Source: an uncultured Bacteroidia bacterium (lineage in GTDB: Bacteria > Bacteroidota > Bacteroidia > Bacteroidales > UBA932). From it: 64,000 nt of DNA. The notes under the pieces are model-generated. The model was not told where the DNA came from, searched no databases, and saw nothing but the letters and a program-made list of their open reading frames with translations. The stretch lies in NCBI GenBank assembly GCA_902792815.1, contig CADBAY010000009.1, positions 79,474-143,473 on the forward strand. The letters are read 5' to 3'. Within the stretch, counting starts at the first letter, position 1. Each line of letters starts with the position of its first letter. A program made the position numbers and the translations under genes. Positions 1-6,879 of the stretch are shown piece by piece.

Positions 1-1
1 C

Positions 2-850
2 ATAACCCGCTCCGGAGGCAAGGAGATCTTTGTGTTGCCCAATAAGTCCAAGACCCCTTGCGAGGTGTACCTTCCTTTGAGCAAGAAGCCATATCGTATC
101 GAGCTTCTGCGCAGCGACCGCCGCAAGGCGTTCAGGGGAAATCTCTATTTCTCCGATCCCAGGCACGACCATAAGCAGATCCTCACGTGGGCGAACAATC
201 CTATAATATTGTCCGGCCAATGGTATGCTATCCCTCCCGATCCGGCGCTCCAGTTCAGCAATATGAACAAATCCTACTCCCGCCTGGCTGATGTTAACCT
301 GGTCAAGTTCAAACTGTTCCCCGGATTCTCAACGAGCCTTGCCAAGGCGGCGCTGTTCTGGGAGCAGGGAGGCAGCATTATCTACCCTTCCAACAGCTCC
401 GGCAAGATGGGGCTGACCCCGGGCGACGACGGCTATAAAGACATCAGGCTGATTCCGGCCATTACATTGCTGTTCCTCAACGATGAATTCCGTATGGGCG
501 GAGCCATTACCCAGAATATCGATATCAATATCCTCGCCACCTACGCATGGTATCCCGACATTTCTTCTTTGGTCACATTTACCCATATGTCGGGCCACGA
601 TGTGTTTGCCGGGCTTGAACTCAACTCCCGTATCCCGGTGTTCAACATCAGTGTGCGCGCCGGTATCCAGGGCTTCTACGGCAAGGCCAATATAGCAAGG
701 CCTAATGCCGTAGATGGCAATGACATTGAGAATAAGTACGTGTTCGAGGACTACAGGATTCCTATCCAAAGGATGCAGTTCGTCCTCGGAATCGGCTTCT
801 CGCTCGGCGGAACTGAAGCAAGGGGACAGAATATCGTCCGTATATTCTGA
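2..850 (+). CDS. C-terminal part of an unrecognised outer-membrane-type protein (truncated by window edge)
   Basis: The frame is open from the first complete codon of the window to a TGA at 848-850, with no stop upstream, so the true start lies outside. About 282 residues are visible. The last ~180 residues alternate aromatic and small or polar residues in strand-like stretches and the protein ends in Phe (VRIF), which is typical of outer-membrane beta-barrel or barrel-associated proteins of Bacteroidota. The N-terminal visible part is more charged and could be a periplasmic domain. No family was recognised. It ends 9 bp before the convergent dacB gene. An internal GTG at 32 is not needed as a start. 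The coding call is firm; the membrane location is an inference from composition. Confidence 0.6.
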   Translation: MTRSGGKEIFVLPNKSKTPCEVYLPLSKKPYRIELLRSDRRKAFRGNLYFSDPRHDHKQILTWANNPIILSGQWYAIPPDPALQFSNMNKSYSRLADVNLVKFKLFPGFSTSLAKAALFWEQGGSIIYPSNSSGKMGLTPGDDGYKDIRLIPAITLLFLNDEFRMGGAITQNIDINILATYAWYPDISSLVTFTHMSGHDVFAGLELNSRIPVFNISVRAGIQGFYGKANIARPNAVDGNDIENKYVFEDYRIPIQRMQFVLGIGFSLGGTEARGQNIVRIF

Positions 851-859
851 TTTCGGATC

Positions 860-2377
860 TTAAGGCTCCTGGGCGAGGCTGAGTATTATCTCGTCCAGGA
901 TTTGCGCCACTTTGTAGGTCGGCGCGGTGATGTTGTTGGTGATGATGGAGAAGAAGATGGTCTTGGAGTCGTTGCCGTCGGCGGGAAGTATGTACCCGCT
1001 GAAACTGCGTACTCCGTTCATCGAGCCGCTCTTCATCTTTATCCTTTCCTTGACCTCGACGGGCGCGTCGGGCATACGGTTCAGAAGGGTGCTTTTGCTG
1101 CCGGGGTAGGGAAGAGAGGCAATGTAGGCGTCTTTCTCGGGGCTCCAGAACATCTTGCGGAGGAAGCGCACGAAGAAATCGGGTGAGATATAGTCTTTCC
1201 TTGACAGCCCGCTGCCGTCAACCATCTGACAGGCGCCGTCGGCCTTGAGGCCCATTGAGGCCAGCAGTTCATATACTGCTTTCTCGGAGAGTTCGCGCCC
1301 GGTCTGGCCGTAGAGGCTCATCGGGAGTATGTTGAAAAGCGTTTCGGCGTAAAAATTATCGCTCTCGAAATTGGTGTCCCGCACAATCTGCCTGAGCGTA
1401 GGCGACCAGCCCTTGCCAAGCGCCGTAAGAGACTCTGGCGCAGCTGCTTTGCGGCCTATGTCGGAGAACAGCAGGTCGGTGCGTAGCAGCCCTTGTGGAG
1501 ATACGTCGGCGTAGGCGCCGTGCACTTTCATTCCTCCCGACAGCAGGTAGCGGTAGAAATAGAACGCGCAGGTGTACGGACCGTAGTAATTGGAAGCCTC
1601 GAGTTTGAAAGACTTGCGGTCGGAGGGGAAGTTGCCCTGAAACTCTCCCACTGGGGCGTACTCGGAGTTGATGTAGTAGATGGTGTTGGCGCTTTTGGCC
1701 TCTCCGGTGCGTGCCGAGTTTACATAGCTCATCCAGGGAGTCTCGGGATAAAGCGGCTCCACGAGCGGCGATTTGCCGGTGGCCGAAGGCTTTACGGAGA
1801 ATGCCTGGGCGTTTTCGAAGAAATTGAGCCCCGAAGGCCCTGCGCCGTAGTTGAAGCCCATGTCCTCGGCCTGCCAGGTCATACTTTGCAGGGGTCGCTT
1901 GAAGTAGCGTCCGTCGCCCACCACGTGGCCGGTTATTTCTTTTATCCCGGCTTTGTCAAGCAAGTCTTTCCATGCTCTGAATGTCTTGAGCAGGGAGTCG
2001 GCGCACGATGAGCGTGATCCCGTGGTGGGATCTCCTCCACCCACTATGTACAGGTCGCCGTGGAGTACGCCGTCTTTGACACTGCCGCTGTAGGCAAGAG
2101 TGGTGGAAAAGCGCCAGGCGGAACCTAACTGCTTAAGAGCCAGGCCCGTGGTGATGAGCTTTACATTCGAAGCCGGCACCATCTTGAGCCTGCGGTTGTA
2201 CTGGGCCAGGGTGTCGGAGCCCCGTACGGCAAGAATCCCGAATATACCGGAACGCAGAGGCTCTTTCCGGGAATAGTCCGAAACGAGCTTCTGCGTTTCT
2301 GTGTTGCGGGTAGCGCCCCCGGCCGGTACAAAGTACAGCAGGGACAGCGCCGCGAATATTAGGGCTATGCGCTTCAA
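860..2377 (-). CDS. dacB: D-alanyl-D-alanine carboxypeptidase/endopeptidase, PBP4 type (peptidase S13)
   Basis: A 505-aa exported low-molecular-mass penicillin-binding protein that trims or cleaves peptidoglycan cross-links in the periplasm. Residues 1-22 form a signal peptide (MKRIALIF... then a hydrophobic stretch). All three serine-acyl-transferase motifs are present: SxxK as S70-N-V-K73, SxN as S339-D-N341 and KSG at 449-451. The long insert between the first two motifs is characteristic of S13 enzymes, and the length matches the family. The ATG overlaps the TGA of the upstream 91-aa gene by four bases (ATGA), so the two are translationally coupled and share the promoter in the leader repeat at 2621-2683. 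Family assignment is secure; whether it acts mainly as carboxypeptidase or endopeptidase cannot be told from sequence. Confidence 0.95.
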   Translation of the reverse strand: MKRIALIFAALSLLYFVPAGGATRNTETQKLVSDYSRKEPLRSGIFGILAVRGSDTLAQYNRRLKMVPASNVKLITTGLALKQLGSAWRFSTTLAYSGSVKDGVLHGDLYIVGGGDPTTGSRSSCADSLLKTFRAWKDLLDKAGIKEITGHVVGDGRYFKRPLQSMTWQAEDMGFNYGAGPSGLNFFENAQAFSVKPSATGKSPLVEPLYPETPWMSYVNSARTGEAKSANTIYYINSEYAPVGEFQGNFPSDRKSFKLEASNYYGPYTCAFYFYRYLLSGGMKVHGAYADVSPQGLLRTDLLFSDIGRKAAAPESLTALGKGWSPTLRQIVRDTNFESDNFYAETLFNILPMSLYGQTGRELSEKAVYELLASMGLKADGACQMVDGSGLSRKDYISPDFFVRFLRKMFWSPEKDAYIASLPYPGSKSTLLNRMPDAPVEVKERIKMKSGSMNGVRSFSGYILPADGNDSKTIFFSIITNNITAPTYKVAQILDEIILSLAQEP

Positions 2378-2649
2378 GCCTCTTTTCTGACGGCCGCGCT
2401 CAGCTTCTCGTAGAGTGCGTCGGTGCGCTCGAGCACCTCTTTGCGGAGGGCGTTGTAGTACACCTTGGCGGGGCCTTCTACCTTGGCCACTTTGTCGCGG
2501 AGTTCATTATACAGATCGATAGCTTCTTCCATAAGGCCGGAAGCCTCGTCTTCAGATACTTTGGTGTTTACTGCAGCCACGATGGAGCAATCCTCGATGA
2601 AAGCGCTCAGTACGTAGTCGATGTCTTTTTTGATGTCTCTAAGATTCAT
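2374..2649 (-). CDS. Small conserved protein, start MNLRDIKKDI, function unknown
   Basis: A 91-aa acidic, mainly helical protein with no signal peptide or membrane segment; residues 30-90 look able to form long amphipathic helices. It starts MNLRDIKKDIDYVL and has no domain I can name, though from memory small proteins with this opening are widespread in Bacteroidales. It overlaps dacB by 4 bp and is first in that operon. Its promoter (TATCTTTG, 2672-2679), leader and first ~9 codons are repeated at 3889-3952 and 4998-5045, each time just after the stop codon of another minus-strand gene. This complete copy appears to be the parent of the truncated ones. Confidence 0.8.
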   Translation of the reverse strand: MNLRDIKKDIDYVLSAFIEDCSIVAAVNTKVSEDEASGLMEEAIDLYNELRDKVAKVEGPAKVYYNALRKEVLERTDALYEKLSAAVRKEA

Positions 2650-2683
2650 ATCTTTCTGAATTAATTCGGTGCAAAGATAGTGA
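2621..2683 (-). repeat. Leader repeat, copy 1 (promoter + leader + start of the 91-aa gene)
   Basis: About 63 bp running on the minus strand from a TCACTATCTTTGC promoter core through GAATTAATTCAGAAAGAT to ATGAATCTTAGAGACATC and a further few codons. It matches copy 2 almost base for base and copy 3 over about 45 bp. Here it drives the intact 91-aa gene and dacB. It begins 22 bp after the stop codon of the gene fragment at 2706-2984. Confidence 0.85.
2672..2679 (-). promoter_or_regulatory. Bacteroidota -7 element TATCTTTG for the 91-aa gene and dacB
   Basis: A perfect TAnnTTTG match 22 bases before the ATG, inside leader repeat copy 1. No clear -33 TTTG was found at the expected distance. 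Confidence 0.6.
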
Positions 2684-2705
2684 ATTTATTTGAATTATGC
2701 ACTTG

Positions 2706-2984
2706 CTAAATACCTCCGTCCAATTCCCAGGATTGCCACTGATTGTCGTTGCGGAAGGCGAGTTTCATCTTCTTTATTTCTCCCGTAGCGAGTTGCACTT
2801 GACATGGGACGAAGATGCCACCGTAGGTGCCGGACTTAAAGGCATTCCCCTGGCTTATCAGTTTACATCCTTTGAAGCCACCGGCTTCGATGCGCTTGAG
2901 GGGATAGGCGCGGAAGATAACCTTGAGTCTTGTCTTTTTGCATTTCGTATGAATGGTTTTAAGGATGCATCCGATAACAAGACG
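2706..2984 (-). pseudogene. Truncated gene fragment, unknown family (no start codon)
   Basis: On the minus strand, a 92-codon open stretch between stops at 2985-2987 and 2706-2708 reads like real protein. Segments such as KLISQGNAFKSGTYGGIFV and LAFRNDNQWQSWELDGGI have balanced composition, Trp residues and beta-strand rhythm. There is no ATG, GTG or TTG in frame before the conserved-looking part, so the 5' end is missing or frameshifted. The opposite-strand frame over the same interval (from 2697) is low-complexity and looks like the shadow. The BRO-N gene lies directly upstream on the other strand, so its insertion may have cut this gene. The family is not recognised. Confidence 0.4.
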
Positions 2985-3066
2985 CTAAGTAGCGGAAAAA
3001 GATTTACTTTTCCTATTATTCTGCCTAATTCAACAAAATAAAGTGGTTGGAAAGCATAAAAACAGA

Positions 3067-3098
3067 CTTGCACTCGCAGAACAAATGGATTATATTTG
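3067..3098 (+). promoter_or_regulatory. Promoter of the BRO-N gene (CTTG-N20-TATATTTG)
   Basis: A -7 element TATATTTG lies at 3091-3098, with CTTG at 3067-3070 placed 20 bases upstream, which is the spacing of the Bacteroidota -33 element. The ATG used here (3115) lies 16 bases after the -7 box. Confidence 0.6.
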
Positions 3099-3114
3099 TA
3101 AAAATGTTGATGCT

Positions 3115-3789
3115 ATGTCTGATATTGAAATAATACAATTGTTTGAGAGCAAGAAAGTCCGGACAGTGTGGGATGAAGAGAAACAGGAGTGGTTCTTTTC
3201 CATTGTAGATGTTTGTGGGGTATTGACCGATCAACCCACACATGAAAGAGCCAGGAACTACTGGAAAGTGCTAAAAAACCGACTTAAGAAGGAAGGAAGC
3301 GAAGTGGTTACAAATTGTAACCGGTTGAAACTGGTTGCCGAAGATGGGAAATCCCGAGAAACGGATGTTGCCGATATGGCAACTATGTTCCGCGTCATTG
3401 AGTCAATACCCTCAAAGAAGGCCGAGCCTATCAAAGTTTGGATAGCAAAAATCGCTGCGGAACGTGTAAACCAAGCCATAGATCCGGAGCGCAGCATAGA
3501 TCAGGCGGTGGCGGATTATCGCCGGCTGGGATATTCTGAGGCGTGGATCAATCAACGAATCAAGACGATAGAGATCCGTAAAGGTCTTACGGATGAATGG
3601 AAGCGTGGCGGGGTTACCAAGGAAGTGGATTTCGCTTTCCTGACAGATCTTATGTCCAAGACTTGGAGTGGCCTGACCACCAAAGAGTACAAGAAATACA
3701 AGGGCCTCACCAAGGAGAACTTAAGGGATAACATGACCAATATGGAACTGCTGCTGAACGCCCTGGCGGAAGAAACAGCCACTGATTGA
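3115..3789 (+). CDS. BRO-N domain protein (phage antirepressor/DinD-like)
   Basis: A 224-aa protein beginning MSDIEIIQLFESKKVRT. Residues ~5-105 match the BRO-N fold found in phage antirepressors and DNA-damage-inducible DinD-type proteins: the family's opening strand pattern with EWFFSIVDVCGVLT, a helix, then ATMFRVIESIPSKKAEPIKV and WIAKIAAERVNQAIDPERS. The C-terminal ~90 residues are the helical tail usual in chromosomal BRO-N proteins of Bacteroidota. I chose the ATG at 3115 because a promoter lies just upstream; the frame is open back to 3043 with a GTG. The gene is oriented against its neighbours, has its own promoter and terminator and is less GC-rich than nearby housekeeping genes, which suggests acquisition. 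DNA binding is inferred from the family. Confidence 0.8.
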   Translation: MSDIEIIQLFESKKVRTVWDEEKQEWFFSIVDVCGVLTDQPTHERARNYWKVLKNRLKKEGSEVVTNCNRLKLVAEDGKSRETDVADMATMFRVIESIPSKKAEPIKVWIAKIAAERVNQAIDPERSIDQAVADYRRLGYSEAWINQRIKTIEIRKGLTDEWKRGGVTKEVDFAFLTDLMSKTWSGLTTKEYKKYKGLTKENLRDNMTNMELLLNALAEETATD

Positions 3790-3826
3790 CCACCAGGAAT
3801 GCCCAAAACCGGACGAACAGTAAAAC

Positions 3827-3853
3827 AACAGGCCGCGGAATCGCGGCCTGTTT
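3827..3853 (+). terminator. Intrinsic terminator after the BRO-N gene
   Basis: A perfect 11-bp stem (AACAGGCCGCG / CGCGGCCTGTT) with a GAAT loop, 37 bp after the BRO-N stop. A short T-rich run follows on the plus strand, and an A-rich stretch precedes it, so it may also work for minus-strand transcripts from leader copy 2. Confidence 0.75.
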
Positions 3854-3875
3854 CGTTATAATCTGACATCAATCA

Positions 3876-3917
3876 TTACAATTCTTTAATGTCTTTCTTG
3901 ATGTCTCTAAGATTCAT
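3876..3917 (-). CDS. 13-codon leader ORF (truncated MNLRDIKKDI start)
   Basis: ATG at 3917-3915 reads MNLRDIKKDIKEL and stops with TAA at 3878-3876. The first ten residues are identical to the 91-aa protein; it is a truncated duplicate within leader repeat copy 2. No gene follows it directly on the minus strand before the terminator hairpin. Whether it is translated is unknown. Confidence 0.4.
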   Translation of the reverse strand: MNLRDIKKDIKEL

Positions 3918-3952
3918 ATCTTTCTGAAGATAATTCAGCGCAAAGATAGTGA
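3889..3952 (-). repeat. Leader repeat, copy 2
   Basis: About 64 bp nearly identical to copy 1, with one single-base length difference in the leader. The -7 box TATCTTTG is at 3941-3948, and the repeat begins at the very next base after the TAA (3955-3953) of the thioredoxin gene. It carries the truncated MNLRDIKKDI start. Confidence 0.85.
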
Positions 3953-4983
3953 TTATTTTTGAAATATCGGTTTCAGGGCGGCATCGATTCCTTCGCCACG
4001 CATTCCGTCCTGAAGGACTTTTCCGTCAGGCCCGAAGAGGAAAAGATGGGGAATGCCGTTCACTCCATATTCCTCGGCAAGTGTGTCTCCCGGATCCAGC
4101 AACTGCGGATAATGGATGCCCAGTTGTTTCATTGCCTCTTTTGTTGCATCCTGTTTATCCTGTACCGGAATTCCCAGGACGATAAGGCCTTTGTCTTTAT
4201 AGTCGTTGTAGGCTTTGATGACAAACGGCGTCTCATCCCGGCAGGGACCGCACCAGGAAGCCCAGAAATCCACCAGGACATAGGCCCCTTGCCCGATAAA
4301 GTCAGACAGATTCCCATTGGATTCGATGAAATCATCCCCGGAAGGATTCAATTGGATAACTGTTTTTTTGGTGGCCGTAAGAGACTCGTAGCGGCCGGCA
4401 ATCTTAGCGTCGGCGTGGATGCACTCTCCACCCTGTTCGTATAAACTGATGAATTCTTCATCTGTTGCGTCAAATGCCAGTATGGACATGGCCTGCACCC
4501 CGATAGGATCCTGCAAATGGTTCAGGTAAACCTCCTTGCAGTGGTCGGCTATGGCTTTGTGCATTTCTTCAAAGAGGGCTTCGGAGCCTGCTTCGTCCCC
4601 GCTCTCCGCCAGCGCCGTTGCCTTGTCGTTATAGTCCAAGAAATGATTCATTATCCATTGCTGGAGTTCCTGGAGCTCTTCCGAAAGCGGACTGCCTCCT
4701 ACGGTAACCATCCCGTCTTTTATCGTGACATTGATTTCCTTGCTGTCTGGGATCAGGCTGACAGGGTCGCCCTTCGGCACGGTGATGACGGAGACTCCGT
4801 ACTGGGGATTCCTTTCGCAGGTCAGGGTGAATGCACCATCTTGAACAGCGGTGGCATCCAGACGTTTTCCCGCGTTATCTACCAGATATACACTGTCTGG
4901 TTGCGGACTGACAGAACCTGTAATGGTGCATGTCCGGTTGGAGGAACATGCAAGGATGCGGCCAGTAATGATTTGCGTAACAT
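3953..4983 (-). CDS. TlpA/ResA-like thioredoxin lipoprotein with N-terminal DUF4369-like domain; frameshift in the signal peptide
   Basis: The C-terminal ~110 residues are a thioredoxin fold with the redox motif WCGPC in VLVDFWASWCGPCRDE and the cis-Pro loop NGIPHLFLF. The middle and N-terminal parts (SNRTCTITGSV ... KGDPVSL) match the DUF4369 plus helical arrangement of Bacteroidota periplasmic thiol-disulfide oxidoreductases. The uninterrupted frame (275 aa from a GTG at 4780) lacks any export signal. An ATG at 4983-4981 gives MLRKSLLAASL, then one base is missing near 4951; adding one G (minus strand) continues as ACSSNRTCTITG, a good lipoprotein signal ending at Cys. The restored protein would be ~343 aa. 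Either the gene is mutated, the sequence has an error, or a -1 shift is used. It lies between leader repeat copies 3 and 2. Confidence 0.7.
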
Positions 4984-4991
4984 ATTAATTG

Positions 4992-5015
4992 TCAAATGAT
5001 GTCTCTAAGATTCAT
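4992..5015 (-). CDS. 7-codon leader ORF (MNLRDII)
   Basis: ATG at 5015-5013 in leader repeat copy 3 reads MNLRDII and stops with TGA at 4994-4992, eight bases before the ATG of the thioredoxin gene. It is a further truncated copy of the 91-aa gene start. It could act as a short upstream ORF for the thioredoxin gene, but that is only an inference. Confidence 0.35.
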   Translation of the reverse strand: MNLRDII

Positions 5016-5045
5016 GTCTTTCTGAATTAATTCGGGGCAAAGCAA
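4998..5045 (-). repeat. Leader repeat, copy 3
   Basis: About 45 bp shared with copies 1 and 2 from CTTTGC through GAATTAATTCAGAAAGA to ATGAATCTTAGAGACATC. The -7 region is degraded to TTGCTTTG. It begins three bases after the TGA of the 126-aa gene and ends just before the thioredoxin start. Confidence 0.8.
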
Positions 5046-5047
5046 GC

Positions 5048-5428
5048 TCAACGCTTGTGCCGGCGGTTGGCTTCGTCGAGGAAGGCGGCAAGTTCGGTAT
5101 TCTGCCGGATCTGTTCCCGGAAGCGTTCTCCGAAATGCTCTGCGAAGGTCTCCGTTGTCTGGCCAATGTAGAATCCTTCGGGCAGGTCGGTACGGACAGT
5201 CCCGCCTCCGTAGTTGCCGGCAGACCATCCCGGGGTAAAGACGTCCTCCAGCAGGTGGGGGCCCTTATCCGAGAAACACAGGGTCAATCTGGAATACTCG
5301 TGGTGCTCCTCGTCTCTATGATCAGCCAGGAAAATCTCGCGATACGTTATTTCTTGAAATGTTTGTGCGGAAGGTCTCTCCGAGGGACCTTTCAGCCGGG
5401 TCTTCTGTTTTTGGTGCTGCTTTTTCAT
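5048..5428 (-). CDS. Hypothetical 126-aa soluble protein
   Basis: Starts MKKQHQKQKTR with a very basic first 20 residues. It continues with a mixed alpha/beta stretch containing a His/Asp/Glu-rich segment (HRDEEHHEYSRLTL) and a Gly-rich turn (GWSAGNYGGGTVR), and ends in a charged helix. No signal peptide, no membrane segment and no recognised family. A TTG at 5440 would add MPAA; the ATG is preferred. It ends three bases before leader repeat copy 3 and lies 35 bp downstream of the LRR gene, so it may be last in that transcript. Coding character is reasonable but not proven. Confidence 0.55.
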   Translation of the reverse strand: MKKQHQKQKTRLKGPSERPSAQTFQEITYREIFLADHRDEEHHEYSRLTLCFSDKGPHLLEDVFTPGWSAGNYGGGTVRTDLPEGFYIGQTTETFAEHFGERFREQIRQNTELAAFLDEANRRHKR

Positions 5429-5463
5429 CGCGGCGGGCAAAGGTTGAATTCTAAATCAACTAC

Positions 5464-6846
5464 TTAAAACAACCAATCCAACCAGTCGTCTTCGGGATCT
5501 TCGGACTCCTTGAACGAGAAGAAGCTGGCTATCTTCTTGATTGCCGCCTTGTTTCTCTCACTCATCTCATCCGTGGCCGAATACAACTCGTCAAAAGGAC
5601 CATACGAAATCTTGAAAGAGTCGGGGGTAATGCGGAGCGAGACATTTTCATCTTCATCGTAGAGATGGACCCTGTTTGAAGAAGGAACATAATCGTAAGT
5701 AATGACGTCTACCGCCTGGGTGATACTGTTTGCTAAATACGCGCATACGGACGCGTTGGGAAATATGCACACTATAATGTCTTCGGCGTCTTTGCCATAC
5801 CGTTGCTTGTAATGTAGCCGGCAAATCTCTTTCAGCATCTTGCCGTCGTTGCCATTGGCCACTGTAACGTCCTCATAGAGGTGCGCCTTTATACCATCTA
5901 TCCAAGCGCTCTTTCCCACAGAAGAAAAATCCCCGGAAAGCGTGGTTCCGGCCACGGCTGTCTTGTACGACAGCCATATCTCTTTGAGACCGCTGCAGCC
6001 CTTGAAAGCCTCCCTCCCCACCTTTGTAACGCTCTTGGGAATAAATGCCCTCTTGATTCCGGGGCAATTTGCAAATGCGCTGTTTCCGATTTCTGTCAGC
6101 GCATTACTCCATTCCAGGTGAATAAAACTATCGCACCCATAAAAAGCATAGTCGCCAATCTTGGTGCATTCCTTAAACAATTCTTCACCTAAAGTCAAGA
6201 CTAAAAGAGAGTCACATTCATAAAAAGCCTTGTCGCAAATCTCCCTTACCTTCCTTTCGTTCGTGTTGAGATTGTTGAGCTTGCTGCATCCAAGAAACAT
6301 TGAATCGCGGACTGTGATACGATTGTCTTTCCCGGATTTCCACTTGAATTCCACATCTCTAAGGTCACGGCAATTAGCGAAAATGCCCGTCCCGAGAGAG
6401 GCAGCATCAGCAGGAATGGCGATTTTTTCCAGGCCGGATTTCGAAAATGCAAAGTTCCCTATTGAGTGCATGGAATCAGGCAGCTCAATCCGCTTCATGG
6501 ATTTGCAATTCTCAAAAGCATTGTTGCCTATGAATTCCAAACCCTCGCTCAATCCTACGTAGATAAGGTTTTCGCTATCTTTAAAGGCATTGTCATCAAT
6601 CCCCGTTACTTTGTAAGTCTTGCCCTTGACAGTGATAGTCTGCGGAATGTTGACGGCTTGGAGCTTGGGGTAGGAGCTCTTTTTGGGATACCCTTCCCCT
6701 TTGTACGTAACCATAACGACTCCAGTCTTGTAAGGGACTTTGCTATAGTAAAGATCCCCCACTTTGAAATCGTGTGCCAGCGCGCTTGCGGGCATTGCGA
6801 CAGCCGCCAGCAGCACCGCAACGACCAGGTAAACTACTTTTTTCAT
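5464..6846 (-). CDS. BspA-like leucine-rich repeat (LRR_5) surface protein
   Basis: A 460-aa exported protein with a signal peptide at residues 1-24 (MKKVVYLVVAVLLAAVAMPA). From ~70 to ~300 it consists of 22-24-residue LRR_5 repeats of the form IGNNAFENCKSMKRIELPDS, IGDYAFYGCDSF, IGNSAFANCPGIKRAFIPKS and VGREAFKGCSGLKEIWLS. Such repeats occur in BspA/TpLRR proteins of Bacteroidetes and often mediate binding to host or bacterial surfaces. The C-terminal ~150 residues are a separate non-repeat domain of unknown function. No T9SS-type C-terminal domain was recognised, so whether it is periplasmic or surface-exposed is unclear. It follows the 299-aa gene by 33 bp. Confidence 0.8.
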   Translation of the reverse strand: MKKVVYLVVAVLLAAVAMPASALAHDFKVGDLYYSKVPYKTGVVMVTYKGEGYPKKSSYPKLQAVNIPQTITVKGKTYKVTGIDDNAFKDSENLIYVGLSEGLEFIGNNAFENCKSMKRIELPDSMHSIGNFAFSKSGLEKIAIPADAASLGTGIFANCRDLRDVEFKWKSGKDNRITVRDSMFLGCSKLNNLNTNERKVREICDKAFYECDSLLVLTLGEELFKECTKIGDYAFYGCDSFIHLEWSNALTEIGNSAFANCPGIKRAFIPKSVTKVGREAFKGCSGLKEIWLSYKTAVAGTTLSGDFSSVGKSAWIDGIKAHLYEDVTVANGNDGKMLKEICRLHYKQRYGKDAEDIIVCIFPNASVCAYLANSITQAVDVITYDYVPSSNRVHLYDEDENVSLRITPDSFKISYGPFDELYSATDEMSERNKAAIKKIASFFSFKESEDPEDDWLDWLF

Positions 6847-6879
6847 ATCGATGGAATTATTGTTTCCCGGAGAACACCG

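Noticed and set aside
2697-3041. Plus-strand 114-codon frame before the BRO-N gene
   Set aside because: The minus strand over the same interval has better protein character, and this frame has no promoter of its own.
3876-5015. MNLRDI mini-ORFs as amino-acid-sensing attenuator leader peptides
   Set aside because: They have no run of a single amino acid codon and no alternative terminator structure; truncated duplication of the 91-aa gene start explains them.
2621-5045. CRISPR array or integron attC sites as an explanation of the three leader repeats
   Set aside because: Spacing is about 1.1-1.3 kb with genes in between, only three copies exist, and there is no cas gene, integrase or attC-type folded structure.
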